Part shown: piece after piece, positions 34,991 through 43,647 of the stretch
Layout of the letters: each line of letters begins with the position of its first letter
Position numbering within the stretch: position 1 is the stretch's first letter
Assembly (NCBI GenBank): GCA_900104855.1
Contig: FNSS01000001.1
Coordinates: 1,984,001 to 2,048,000 of the forward strand
Length of the DNA stretch: 64,000 bases
Source of the DNA: Rhizobiales bacterium GAS188
Lineage (GTDB): Bacteria; Pseudomonadota; Alphaproteobacteria; Rhizobiales; Beijerinckiaceae
Reading direction: 5' to 3'
Notes under the pieces: generated by a model
What the model saw: the letters and a program-made list of their open reading frames with translations, nothing else
Told to the model about the DNA's origin: nothing
Database searches by the model: none
Position numbers and translations under genes: made by a program

Positions 34991-36394
34991 TTAGAAGTCG
35001 AAATAGACAAACTTTGCCGAACTACCCTGGCTCACAGCGACGGCGAGAACCCAGATCAACCCGATTATCGGCCATACGATCGCGCCCGGTGTCCGCCGAA
35101 CCGCGCGGCGGACAATCCGGTGATTGTCGAACCGATGGAGCAGTATGAAAAGGGCAAAGAGCAGGAGCTCGAACCCATAGTGGTCGAAGACGCCGCTCCA
35201 ATTCTGCCAGGGCGCAGTCACCGACCCGACAAGAACCCGCACCCCGCTTTCGATGTTCTGAGCACGAAACCAGACCCAGCCGACCAGCACGAAGACATAA
35301 GTCGCCGCCATCTTCACCCAACCGGGAATGCGACTGAGAACCGTCGCAGCGCCGAACCGATTGGCCGCGTGGTTCAACGCGAGCCCAGTCCCGTGCATCA
35401 AACCCCAAAGGACAAAAGTCCAGTTGGCGCCGTGCCAGAGGCCGCCAAGCGTCATCGTGGCCATCAGATTGGCGATCTGCCGGGCGAACCCGAGGCGATT
35501 GCCGCCGAGAGGAATGTAGAGATAATCCCGCAACCAGGTCGACAGCGTGATGTGCCAACGCCGCCAGAATTCGATCGGCGACCGCGACAGGTAAGGACGG
35601 TCGAAGTTTCCAGGCAGCCGGATGCCGATCATCATGGCGATCGCAATGGCCATATCCGTGTAACCACTGAAGTCACAGTAGATTTCGGCGGCAAATGCGT
35701 TCACGGCGATCCAATAATCCTGCGCGTAAAGGGGTCCGCCGCTTCGGAATACCGAATCGACAACGACCGCCAGCGGATCGGCGATGACGAGCTTCTTCAG
35801 AAGACCGAGTGTGAAAATCGCGATGCCGTAGCTGATCCGTGGCCAGAACATGCGGCGCGGCAACCGGGGACGGTTGATCTGCGGCAGGAGATCGGCGGGG
35901 CGGAGGATCGGGCCGGCAATGAGATGGGGAAAGAAGAGGACAAGGCCTGCCAGCATGCTGACGCGCCGTTCGACCGCATAACGGCCGCGATAGACATCGA
36001 CGACATATGCGATGAGCGTGAAGGTGACGAAGGAGATGCCGAGTGGAAGCGGCAGCGCCTGCCACCGCACAGATTCCCAGTCCAGCGCCGAAAGAATCGA
36101 ATTGTAGAAGAACGCCGTGTATTTGACGACGAAAAGCGGCGTCAGAAGCGCCACGACCACCAACAGAAGGCGTCTCTTTCGCTCATCATCCTTTACTCTC
36201 ACCATCCAGATCGTGCCAAAAAACGCCAGCAGCATGAGAAGATGAGGGAAGAACGTATAATATATATTCCAATATCCGTAAAAGAACGTGCTGCCCAGGA
36301 TGATGACGAGCAGCCGGTATCGCATCGGCGTCCAGGTGTAGACGACGAAAAAGACAATGAAGAAGGCCGCAAAGATCGGCGAACTGAACAGCAT
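34991..36394 (-). CDS. MBOAT family O-acyltransferase (AlgI-like)
   Basis: 467-residue polytopic membrane protein of the membrane-bound O-acyltransferase family. The opening MLFSSPIFAAFFIVFF is typical of AlgI/DltB-like members. Family blocks are LPLGISFVTFTLIAYVVDVY, CDFSGYTDMAIAIA, and the two conserved histidine regions FWRRWHITLSTWLRDYLYIP and LGGLWHGANWTFVLWGLMHG. It would pass acetyl groups across the membrane to a periplasmic transferase. It lies between two SGNH genes (38 bp before one and 3 bp after the other), an arrangement that repeats the AlgI-AlgJ/X logic. The polysaccharide substrate is unknown. Confidence 0.92.
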   Translation of the reverse strand: MLFSSPIFAAFFIVFFVVYTWTPMRYRLLVIILGSTFFYGYWNIYYTFFPHLLMLLAFFGTIWMVRVKDDERKRRLLLVVVALLTPLFVVKYTAFFYNSILSALDWESVRWQALPLPLGISFVTFTLIAYVVDVYRGRYAVERRVSMLAGLVLFFPHLIAGPILRPADLLPQINRPRLPRRMFWPRISYGIAIFTLGLLKKLVIADPLAVVVDSVFRSGGPLYAQDYWIAVNAFAAEIYCDFSGYTDMAIAIAMMIGIRLPGNFDRPYLSRSPIEFWRRWHITLSTWLRDYLYIPLGGNRLGFARQIANLMATMTLGGLWHGANWTFVLWGLMHGTGLALNHAANRFGAATVLSRIPGWVKMAATYVFVLVGWVWFRAQNIESGVRVLVGSVTAPWQNWSGVFDHYGFELLLFALFILLHRFDNHRIVRRAVRRTPGAIVWPIIGLIWVLAVAVSQGSSAKFVYFDF

Positions 36395-36397
36395 TGC

Positions 36398-37414
36398 TTA
36401 TGGTGTCTTCAACTTCAAGGCGGGGTAGAGCGCTTCGGCCATCCGCTGGTGGCCGAGGCCATTGGGATGCGGATCGCCCGGCATCGCCCACAGTTCCGCC
36501 GGCGTCAGATGTGACATGGACGGCAGCAGATCGACGAAGATGAAACCGTAGTCCTGAGACAGAGACTTCATAATGTCGTGCACGAAACCGAGCTTATAGT
36601 CGACGAGGTCGTGCACCTCCGGCGTCATAGCGAAGTAGATGCGAACATTATGTTCCTTGCCATAGTCGGCCAGCTTGCGCAACGCGTCCTTCATGGCAAG
36701 GAATCCGGGCGCTTCCGGCGTGTAAACCGCCCGATAGTGATCTTCGACTGTCTCCGACCCTTCCTTCTTGAACAGTCGCGTCATGGCAATCCAGGACGTG
36801 ACCGCCAATTCGCTGTTGCGCAGAAGAACGTTGCCGCCGCCCGGATCAAGCGCTTCCGCATCGCGGACGAATCCATCCACCACGATGTCGGTCGGGTGGA
36901 GGTCCGTCAGTCGCAGCAGAAAGCGGTTTACGTAGCGCACGGAATTGTAGTTGCCGATGCCGGCGTTGAGGACCTGAACGTTTTGCCCATCCGCCGCAAA
37001 CATCTGCTGGATACGGCTGGTAATGGTCTGATCCTCCGGGACGCCCCAGCCGAGGGTGATCGAGCTGCCAAGGAAAAGGATGCGCCGTTGTCCAGGAGCC
37101 AAGGGCGGAACCGGTCCGCCACGCAGCCCCCATTCATTAGTGCGGATCTCGACGGATTCGAGAGTGGCGCTCGAGGACGGAATATGCTCGAAGCCGAGCA
37201 GCGGCTCGCCGCTGCGCTGCTTCAGCAGACCAGAGTAACGCCACATCTCGATATCGTAATTGTGCATGGAAGAATTCTTGATTCGCAAGAACACTTCCGC
37301 ACCCATCAAGGCGACACCGGTCGAAACGACAAGAATAGCGATAGAGAAGACGAACTCCTTGATCCGAGAGGGTGGGGATGCCTTCGACCTCGTGCCCTCT
37401 GTCTTTTCGCCCAC
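36398..37414 (-). CDS. SGNH/GDSL hydrolase family protein, membrane anchored
   Basis: 338 residues from a GTG preceded by GGGAGA. One N-terminal transmembrane segment lies at about 21-40. The SGNH domain has RRILFLGSSITLGWGVPED (Ser117/118), VLNAGIGNYNS, and a late GDPHPNGLGHQRM block that supplies Asp and His. Its length and anchor fit a periplasmic O-acetyltransferase or esterase working with the adjacent MBOAT protein, whose gene starts 3 bp downstream. A longer frame to 37564 exists but lacks a convincing start. Upstream, 198 bases separate it from the carbamoyltransferase gene. Confidence 0.82.
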   Translation of the reverse strand: MGEKTEGTRSKASPPSRIKEFVFSIAILVVSTGVALMGAEVFLRIKNSSMHNYDIEMWRYSGLLKQRSGEPLLGFEHIPSSSATLESVEIRTNEWGLRGGPVPPLAPGQRRILFLGSSITLGWGVPEDQTITSRIQQMFAADGQNVQVLNAGIGNYNSVRYVNRFLLRLTDLHPTDIVVDGFVRDAEALDPGGGNVLLRNSELAVTSWIAMTRLFKKEGSETVEDHYRAVYTPEAPGFLAMKDALRKLADYGKEHNVRIYFAMTPEVHDLVDYKLGFVHDIMKSLSQDYGFIFVDLLPSMSHLTPAELWAMPGDPHPNGLGHQRMAEALYPALKLKTP

Positions 37415-37612
37415 AGTAACGTCTCCCAGGATTATATGCTTTATGGTGGAGGGCAGGCCTCCCAGATCGGACTCGGTGCCGCTCAGCGGTATCGGGCGAA
37501 CCGTGCGGCAGCGTATCGGCGAGGCCGATGAGTGTCGCCGTTGCTCCGCGCCGACTTGGTCCATGGGCGATGCAGCTCGACATGATGGGGGGCGCTCGCC
37601 GGACGATGAGAC

Positions 37613-39454
37613 TCAATCGAGTTCGAAGGCATTCTTGTAGTCTTGCTTGAGTTTCGGATCCTGCCGGTCCTTCTGTAAGAAGCAATTGCCGATCGACAGA
37701 ATCTCGATATCCGTGCCCATGAAGCAGCGGAACGCATCCTCCGGCGTGCAGACGATCGGCTCGCCGCGCACGTTGAAGCTCGTGTTGACGAGCACCGGGC
37801 AACCGGTACGGGATTTGAAGGCCTCGAGGAGGGAATGAAAGAGGGGATTGGTTTCCGCATGCACGGTCTGGACCCGAGCCGAATAGTCCACATGCGTCAC
37901 GGCCGGGATCTCCGATCGCGGCACGTTCAGCTTGTCGATGCCGAACAGTTGAGATTCCTCTGCGCTCATGGCCCGCTGACGAGCCTTCGTCACATCAGCG
38001 ACGAGAAGCATGTAAGGGGAGTCGCAATCGATGTCGAACCAGTCGGAGACATCTTCCCGCAACACCGCAGGTGCGAAGGGCCGGAAGCTCTCGCGATATT
38101 TGACCTTGAGATTCAAGATTTTCTGCATCGCCGGGCTGCGCGCGTCGCCGAGGATCGACCGTCCGCCAAGGGCACGCGGGCCGAATTCCATGCGGCCCTG
38201 AAACCAGCCGACGGCACGCCCCTCGGCGAGATGACCGGCCACTGTCTCGACCATGTCCGCATCGTCCAGGCGGTCGAAGCTAGCGCCAGCATGTGTGAGC
38301 GCACGCTCGATGTCCAGCTGGGGATAGCTCGGGCCGAGATAGGCTCCCTCCATTGCGTCGATCCCATTGCGAGGCTCGCGCGGCTGGCCGAGTTGCAAAT
38401 GATGGGCCGCAAGAGCTGCGCCGATGGCACCGCCCGCATCTCCCGCCGCGGGTTGAATCCAGATCCGCTTGAAGTGGCCATCGCGCAAAACCTTACCGTT
38501 GGCGACGCAATTCAACGCCACTCCGCCGGCAAGGCAAAGATTCTCCGAGCGCCCCTCGGCCGCAAGGGATCGAGTCAGGCGCAGCACGATCTCTTCTGTG
38601 ACGGCCTGGATCGAGGCGGCGATATCCATCTCCCTTTGGGTCAGCCGCTCTTCGGGCTTGCGCGCCGGGCCTTTGAACAAATCGTCAAAAGCGCCGTTCG
38701 TCATCCTCAGGCCGGTACAATAATCGAAGTATTTCTGGTCCAACCTGAAGGTGCCATCCGCCTTGAGATCGATTACGTTATCAAGGATCAATTGAGCAAA
38801 GCGCGGCTCACCGTAGGGTGCCAACCCCATCAGCTTGTATTCACCGGAATTGACCTTGAACCCCGTGTAATAGGTAAAGGCCGAATAGAGAAGGCCGAGG
38901 CTATGGGGGAAGTGCAGCTCCCGAGAGATCTTGAGGTCTTGGCCCTGACCGAATGAGACGCTCGTCGTCGCCCATTCGCCGACGCCGTCCATCGTAAGAA
39001 CGACGGCCTCGTCGAATGGGGAGGGGAAGAAGGCGGATGCAGCGTGGCTGAGATGATGCTCGGCAAAGAGCAACCGCTCCGCCCAAGCGACGGACTTGCC
39101 TCCCTCCAACTTCGTCAATTCCTTGGCGAGCATGCTCTTCTGAAAGAGCTTTTCCTTGATCCACAACGGCAGAGCCATGCGAAACGAGGCGAAGCCGCGC
39201 GGGGCAAAGGCCAGGTAGGTCTCGACGAGGCGCTCGAACTTGATGAAGGGCTTGTCGTAGAAGGCTACGAAGCCAATATCCTTGGCTGTGATGCCGGCTT
39301 CGCGAAGGCAGTAGGAGCAGGCGTTCACAGGAAAGGCACTGTCATGCTTCTTTCTCGTGAAGCGCTCTTCCTGGGCAGCAGCGATGATCCGGCCGTCACG
39401 GATGATGGCCGCAGCGCTGTCATGATAGAACGCCGAGATTCCGAGAATGAACAT
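37613..39454 (-). CDS. Carbamoyltransferase, NodU/CmcH/SxtI family
   Basis: 613 residues, the normal length of the family. The N-terminal Kae1/ASKHA-like domain opens MFILGISAFYHDSAAAI and contains AAAQEERFTRKKHD, FAEHHLSHAASAFFPSPF, VLTMDGVGEW and GEYKLMGLAPYGE. Then come LAGGVALNCVANGK, GDAGGAIGAAL and the C-terminal FQGRMEFGPRALGGRSIL, FRPFAPAVL and LVNTSFNVRGEPIVCTPEDA. Such enzymes transfer the carbamoyl group from carbamoyl phosphate, through carbamoyl-AMP, to hydroxyls of sugars, antibiotics or toxins. The upstream DUF5989 and SxtJ-like genes (7 and 20 bases apart) are its usual companions, as in sxtI-sxtJ-sxtK. Here the neighbours point to a glycan acceptor. Confidence 0.94.
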   Translation of the reverse strand: MFILGISAFYHDSAAAIIRDGRIIAAAQEERFTRKKHDSAFPVNACSYCLREAGITAKDIGFVAFYDKPFIKFERLVETYLAFAPRGFASFRMALPLWIKEKLFQKSMLAKELTKLEGGKSVAWAERLLFAEHHLSHAASAFFPSPFDEAVVLTMDGVGEWATTSVSFGQGQDLKISRELHFPHSLGLLYSAFTYYTGFKVNSGEYKLMGLAPYGEPRFAQLILDNVIDLKADGTFRLDQKYFDYCTGLRMTNGAFDDLFKGPARKPEERLTQREMDIAASIQAVTEEIVLRLTRSLAAEGRSENLCLAGGVALNCVANGKVLRDGHFKRIWIQPAAGDAGGAIGAALAAHHLQLGQPREPRNGIDAMEGAYLGPSYPQLDIERALTHAGASFDRLDDADMVETVAGHLAEGRAVGWFQGRMEFGPRALGGRSILGDARSPAMQKILNLKVKYRESFRPFAPAVLREDVSDWFDIDCDSPYMLLVADVTKARQRAMSAEESQLFGIDKLNVPRSEIPAVTHVDYSARVQTVHAETNPLFHSLLEAFKSRTGCPVLVNTSFNVRGEPIVCTPEDAFRCFMGTDIEILSIGNCFLQKDRQDPKLKQDYKNAFELD

Positions 39455-39461
39455 AGACGGC

Positions 39462-39614
39462 CTAGAAAACGGCGTAGATGAAGGGCGCGATCACAGACCC
39501 CTTCGTCAAAACCACGAGTCCACCGAGGATCAGGAAGACCACAAAGAGTGGCAGCAGCCAGAATTTCTTCCGTTGCTTCATGAACATGTAAAATTCAGAG
39601 AAGAAACTCGACAT
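39462..39614 (-). CDS. DUF5989 family small membrane protein (SxtK-like)
   Basis: 50-residue protein, MSSFFSEFYMFMKQRKKFWL followed by one hydrophobic helix (LPLFVVFLILGGLVVL) and an end reading GSVIAPFIYAVF. This matches the DUF5989 pattern of basic MKQRKKFWLLP, helix and APFIY. Such short proteins regularly accompany NodU-type carbamoyltransferases and SxtJ-like proteins, and its size is like that of SxtK. It lies 7 bases upstream of the carbamoyltransferase start. Its role is unknown; it may tether the enzyme to the membrane (inference). Confidence 0.9.
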   Translation of the reverse strand: MSSFFSEFYMFMKQRKKFWLLPLFVVFLILGGLVVLTKGSVIAPFIYAVF

Positions 39615-39627
39615 TATCTCGTCCTGT

Positions 39628-40044
39628 CTAAAATTGTTGCTTCATGCTGTCGGGCGAAGGACCGGGTGGGACGCGCTCAACCCAGTAAGAAGGGATGGTC
39701 CTGTCGAACTGCGTCGGCAGGAGCTTCTTTCCGATCGCGCGGACAATAAATGCAAACGGCGTCACCACAACAAAGAACAGGATCCCCATGATCACGGGAT
39801 TCATGACCTTCGACAGCAGTTCTCCGAACTTCATCCAGAGGCGGTTGAAGGGCGTCAGCAGATGCGGCACGGCGAGTGTCACAACCATCAGAGCGCAAGC
39901 CGCAACCAGCCAGCCGATATAGCTTTCGTGCTTCCATAGGCGCGCTGCCGCGACAATGGCTAAGAAGGCGGTAAAGACCCAACCGAACGAGCGGTTCGAA
40001 GGCCCTTCGTGGTCATCGCCACGCTCATATTCCTCGTGTGCCAT
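39628..40044 (-). CDS. SxtJ family membrane protein
   Basis: 138-residue membrane protein with about three helices: FGWVFTAFLAIVAAARLW, IGWLVAACALMVVTLAVPHL and VMNPVIMGILFFVVVTPFAF. The LTPFNRLWMKFGELLSKVMNP and PIGxxxR-like VRAIGKK segments are typical of the SxtJ family. The ATG at 40044 is preceded by GGAGGAGAGG. It is the first gene of the SxtJ-DUF5989-carbamoyltransferase trio. The function of SxtJ is not known; co-occurrence with carbamoyltransferases suggests a structural or trafficking role for the modified product. Confidence 0.9.
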   Translation of the reverse strand: MAHEEYERGDDHEGPSNRSFGWVFTAFLAIVAAARLWKHESYIGWLVAACALMVVTLAVPHLLTPFNRLWMKFGELLSKVMNPVIMGILFFVVVTPFAFIVRAIGKKLLPTQFDRTIPSYWVERVPPGPSPDSMKQQF

Positions 40045-40237
40045 CACCTCTCCTCCAGGTCGACCAACCCACCGCCGAATTTCCTAGCGCGAGCGAAAAG
40101 GGACAGATCACAAGCTTGCGTCAAAAGAGATTAGTTGCGGACGATGCCATGCCTTGCATGATAAGCGAGCATCCCCGGCGAGGGCTTTGACGGGGCCGAA
40201 ATAGCTGCTTTTTGCGGGTTTTGCAATCACTCGACGG

Positions 40238-40322
40238 CTGGGATCGCGGGCGTCCCGCCCGCCCATGGTGAGGCCGGCGCGGCGCTGGGAAGAAGCGCGA
40301 CCGGGACGGTCGCGGTCCCAGG
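40238..40322. repeat. Dispersed repeat, copy 4
   Basis: Starts CTGGGATCGCGGGCGTCCCG and ends CGGGACGGTCGCGGTCCCAG, with the GAGGCCGGCGCGGCG centre shared with copies 1 and 3. It abuts the end of a degraded aminotransferase fragment and supplies the reading frame that replaces its terminus. Confidence 0.85.
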
Positions 40323-40325
40323 GCG

Positions 40326-40521
40326 CTAAGCCCCGTGTCACGTCCGCGACGATGTCGACCACGGTCTCGATCGCCTCGTCCGGGATCCCAGGCCAGACCG
40401 GGAGCCGCACCAGCCTTGCGCTCGCATCGTCCGTGACGCGCAACTCTCCATGGGTGCGCGCGAAACGGCGGCCGGCAGGCGAAGAATGCAGCGGCACATA
40501 GTGCGACCACATATTCGTGGA
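40326..40521 (-). pseudogene. C-terminal fragment of a DegT/WecE-type sugar aminotransferase
   Basis: The minus-strand frame here reads HYVPLHSSPAGRRFARTHG, then LRVTDDASARLVRLPVWPG and a helical end. This is the C-terminal signature of WecE/RffA-like dTDP-4-amino-sugar aminotransferases. The PLP-binding N-terminal 85 percent of the gene is absent; an unrelated gene on the opposite strand starts about 220 bases upstream. The tail runs directly into a dispersed repeat. It is a remnant of a lost sugar-biosynthesis gene, consistent with turnover of the glycan locus. Confidence 0.8.
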
Positions 40522-40737
40522 ATTAAGACTGCCTCCCTCTTTCAAGGACACGGTTGACGGGGTCCAGAGCTTGCAGCCGGGCCCGCTTTCGCAGTGCATC
40601 GTGTGCGCCAGACTCGTGACATCGCGGTCGACAGGCGTTGGACAGCGTGCGGAATGATTGGTAAGGCTCGCCCGCATCAGTCTTCGGCGGGCAATTGCTG
40701 CAAATCTTGTTCCCGGGAGCGTGTAAAGGGCGATGGC

Positions 40738-41379
40738 GTGGTCGATCTTGTGCGCGGTTTGAGCGATTCGAGCTTCTGGGGACTTATAACCCTCACCGCT
40801 CTTTTCGCTTTGGGCGCGATCGTCTTCGTGCCGCGCACCTTGATGTGCGTGGCGGCTGGAATAGTCTACGGCTTGTGGGCTGTCCCATTCTCGCTAATCG
40901 GCAGCACGCTCGGGGCGGTCCTCGGCTTCGGGCTGGCGCGCTATGTGTTCAGGGCGCCGTTCGAGCGTGCCGCGCTCACGCGCCCCAAATGGCGCGCCAT
41001 GTTGCGTGCGGTAGATGAGGAGGGATGGCGGCTCGTCGGCCTGTTCCGACTTGGAGCGCCCATACCCGCCACCGTCCAGAACTATGTATTCGGGCTCACG
41101 CGCATCGGGATCTGGCCTTACATTCTGGCCACCCTGATCGGCACGCTGCCGCAGACGATTTTGTACGTCTATCTCGGTGCCGCCGGAAAGATGACGCTTT
41201 CCGGCCCGTCGCGGCTCGGCAACATTGCCGTCATGCTGGTAGGCGCCGCCATCATGCTGGTCGTCATCCTGCGTGTGACCGCCAAGGCCAAGGCGGCGCT
41301 CGCCGAGAGCATGGCGGCGCCGGGGCAACTTGCCGGACCGGCGAGTCTTGCCTCTCGGCTTGCCGTCAAGCGATCGTGA
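40738..41379 (+). CDS. TVP38/TMEM64 (VTT domain) family membrane protein
   Basis: 213 residues from a GTG. It is a DedA/SNARE-associated VTT-domain membrane protein: AIVFVPRTLMCVAAGIVYGL, LGAVLGFGLARYVF, FRLGAPIPATVQNYVFGLT and IGTLPQTILYVYLGAAGK. Members flip or transport lipids across bacterial membranes, and some act on undecaprenyl or phospholipid carriers. An in-frame ATG at 40654 would add 28 residues of unlikely composition. It stands alone, divergent from the SxtJ-led operon. Confidence 0.8.
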   Translation: MVDLVRGLSDSSFWGLITLTALFALGAIVFVPRTLMCVAAGIVYGLWAVPFSLIGSTLGAVLGFGLARYVFRAPFERAALTRPKWRAMLRAVDEEGWRLVGLFRLGAPIPATVQNYVFGLTRIGIWPYILATLIGTLPQTILYVYLGAAGKMTLSGPSRLGNIAVMLVGAAIMLVVILRVTAKAKAALAESMAAPGQLAGPASLASRLAVKRS

Positions 41380-41599
41380 AGCCGGCGGCGAGCAGGCACG
41401 CAGCCTCATGCAAGACTCGACGATCACATAACCGAATCTCGATGCTTTCCTGGCCCGGCTCAGAAGCCCCGAGGCAATGGATTTCGCGACGCGTGAGACC
41501 GGCATCGCCCCGAGCGCATGAAATTCTCTTCTCAGAATCACCTGAGCTTGTAATCGAATTTGGGGCCTCGCGTTCCCCTTCGGCAAATAGATCGAGGCG

Positions 41600-43315
41600 A
41601 TGATGATGCCGTCCAAAGCGCGCTTGACATGGTGGGAAATCCCGTTTCTCGCCTTAGCCCCTTTTGCGGCGATCATTGCGTTCCAGATTTCACCGGTCAA
41701 CCAGGCCGGCACCGTCGATCCCTGGCTCTACACAGGCCTTGCCCGAAATCTTGCCGCCTCGTGGGTCCAATTCGGCCCGACTTATTATGCGGTCCGATTT
41801 TCGGCCTTACTGCCAATGACATTGGCGTTCGAGCTATGCGGCGACGTGGGCGGCTATCTTGTCCTTCACTATCTCGCCTACGTGCTGTTGGCAGGGTCCC
41901 TCTACGCAACGGTCAGACGGCTTTGCGATCGAAGCGTCGCAGCCGTCACCATCCTCTTTCTCGTCTGCAACCCGCTAGCCACGCGGTTCTTGGTCTGGGA
42001 CTATGTGAACTTCCTCGCGATCCCGTATTTCATGGCGTCGATCGCGTTCTGGACGCTGGGCGCCGGCCGATCCCCGCTTTGGCGCGTCTTGGCGGGCTTC
42101 TTCGCGGCCGCCGCCATCATGGCTCACCTCTATGTCGGCATCGGCCTCGCGATCTTTTACCTCGTCGAGACAATCTCCGCCGCATGGCGCGGACGAGCCG
42201 CATTCTTCCGCCTCACGTTGAACGCTGCCTATGCTGCCATCGGTTTCGCGCTCTGCCTGGTCTTAGGCTGGCTCGGCTACGTGGCGATCCTTGGATGGTT
42301 CTCGCCAATCGACCTGCTCAGGCCAACCATGGCGATTGCCGCCGAGATGCCTGACATCGCGAACAGGTGGTCGATGCCCTTTCTTGATTGGGCCGCGCAT
42401 TCGTACAATGTCTACATACCGGTCATCGTGGCGATGACGGCGCTTGCCGCTACGCGGTTCAAGCTTCGCGGCACACCGGCCATTCTGTGGTTCTCGCTGG
42501 GCTATCTCGCTGTCATTTTCGGTTCCAGGATGATCGCCGCCACGTTCGTTCTGGAACAGTCTTACTATTTCAGCTATCTGGCGCCGGCCATTTTCCTCTT
42601 GCTGGCAATCACGCTCTCGAATCTTCCGGGGCGGAAGGTCTCACTTACGCTGTTTTGCATCGCCACTGTCTCCGTAGCAGCAGCGCATGTCTGGCTGCCG
42701 CGGATCATGGCCCCGCTCTATGTGCGAATGAGCGGGGCCTTCGGCATACTATGGATGCTCGCCGGCGTTTCGATCGCTATAGGATTGCTGATCTTTATAT
42801 CCCGCCAGCATCGCGCCGCAGCGCCCGTCGCGGCGGCGGCTCTGGCGATCACGCTTCAAGTCGCGGGCTTCTCGACGCCCGACTTCGGCGGCCTCTACGG
42901 TAAGCCCGCCGATACGCGTGATTGGGGATGGCCATCCTATATGACCGGAACCAGCATCGCCGACATCACGAAGCGGCATTGGCGCCCCAATGAGCGCGTC
43001 CTTATTTGGAGGTCGAACAGCACCTCGGATGCTGTATGGTCCCCGACGTTCGTCGGCTTCTGGGGCCAACTTAACGACCTATGGGGGGGGAGCGGCATGC
43101 CGGAGCTCGGCACGCCGCAACTGCAAAAGCTATCCGATGCGCGCGTCACGCAAATCCTGTTGGTCAGCGGACAGCCATCGATGATTGATGGAGGAGAGGC
43201 CGCGCTGGAGCAAGCCGGGTTCAAGATCAAGGAGCGCGAGCGGGAGACGCTGGGTTACGCTCCGGCTCAATCTTATGCGAGACTCGTCGAGATCATCGAG
43301 CGGCCGACGCAATGA
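41600..43315 (+). CDS. Polytopic membrane protein, probable GT-C glycosyltransferase
   Basis: 571 residues with about eleven hydrophobic segments and a soluble C-terminal part (about 445-571). After the first helix, NQAGTVDPWLYTGLARNL places an aspartate in the first external loop, as in PMT/ArnT-type GT-C enzymes that use polyprenyl-phosphate sugars. The final domain has WGWPSYMTGTSIADITKRHW and no motif I know. It is not clearly a flippase or polymerase. Glycan assembly is likely from context but not proven. Confidence 0.6.
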   Translation: MMMPSKARLTWWEIPFLALAPFAAIIAFQISPVNQAGTVDPWLYTGLARNLAASWVQFGPTYYAVRFSALLPMTLAFELCGDVGGYLVLHYLAYVLLAGSLYATVRRLCDRSVAAVTILFLVCNPLATRFLVWDYVNFLAIPYFMASIAFWTLGAGRSPLWRVLAGFFAAAAIMAHLYVGIGLAIFYLVETISAAWRGRAAFFRLTLNAAYAAIGFALCLVLGWLGYVAILGWFSPIDLLRPTMAIAAEMPDIANRWSMPFLDWAAHSYNVYIPVIVAMTALAATRFKLRGTPAILWFSLGYLAVIFGSRMIAATFVLEQSYYFSYLAPAIFLLLAITLSNLPGRKVSLTLFCIATVSVAAAHVWLPRIMAPLYVRMSGAFGILWMLAGVSIAIGLLIFISRQHRAAAPVAAAALAITLQVAGFSTPDFGGLYGKPADTRDWGWPSYMTGTSIADITKRHWRPNERVLIWRSNSTSDAVWSPTFVGFWGQLNDLWGGSGMPELGTPQLQKLSDARVTQILLVSGQPSMIDGGEAALEQAGFKIKERERETLGYAPAQSYARLVEIIERPTQ

Positions 43316-43647
43316 GATCACGCAACCTTCGCCGTGGAAGGCCGGTCCGTGCCTCCATTCATCGATACGGAATGAGCCTCGTTGCTTCGATGTCGAAGCG
43401 CCCTGCCAGAATTACGAAGCGCGAGTGCCGTTTGGATTTCCCACACGTCGGTTGTTGCCGGTCAATACACGTCCATTCCCTTCATCGACTGCGGTCCACA
43501 TCCTCTCGGGGAGCTCCCGGATTGACGCTTCTTCAAAGCTGCCTTAAGCGCACGCCATATCAAACCGCTTCGGCGGTAGAACATGGCAAGAACGCAGCCA
43601 TCCATCCATCGGAGCTACGTGAGCTCGGATGCGTTGTCGGGTGAACA
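43316..43647. other. Intergenic region
   Basis: About 330 bases between the membrane-protein gene and a methyltransferase gene. No gene, clear promoter or repeat was recognised. Confidence 0.5.

Noticed and set aside
36398..40044. Saxitoxin biosynthesis
   Set aside because: Only the carbamoyltransferase, SxtJ-like and SxtK-like genes are shared; the polyketide, amidinotransferase and other core sxt genes are absent, and this trio is widespread outside toxin clusters.
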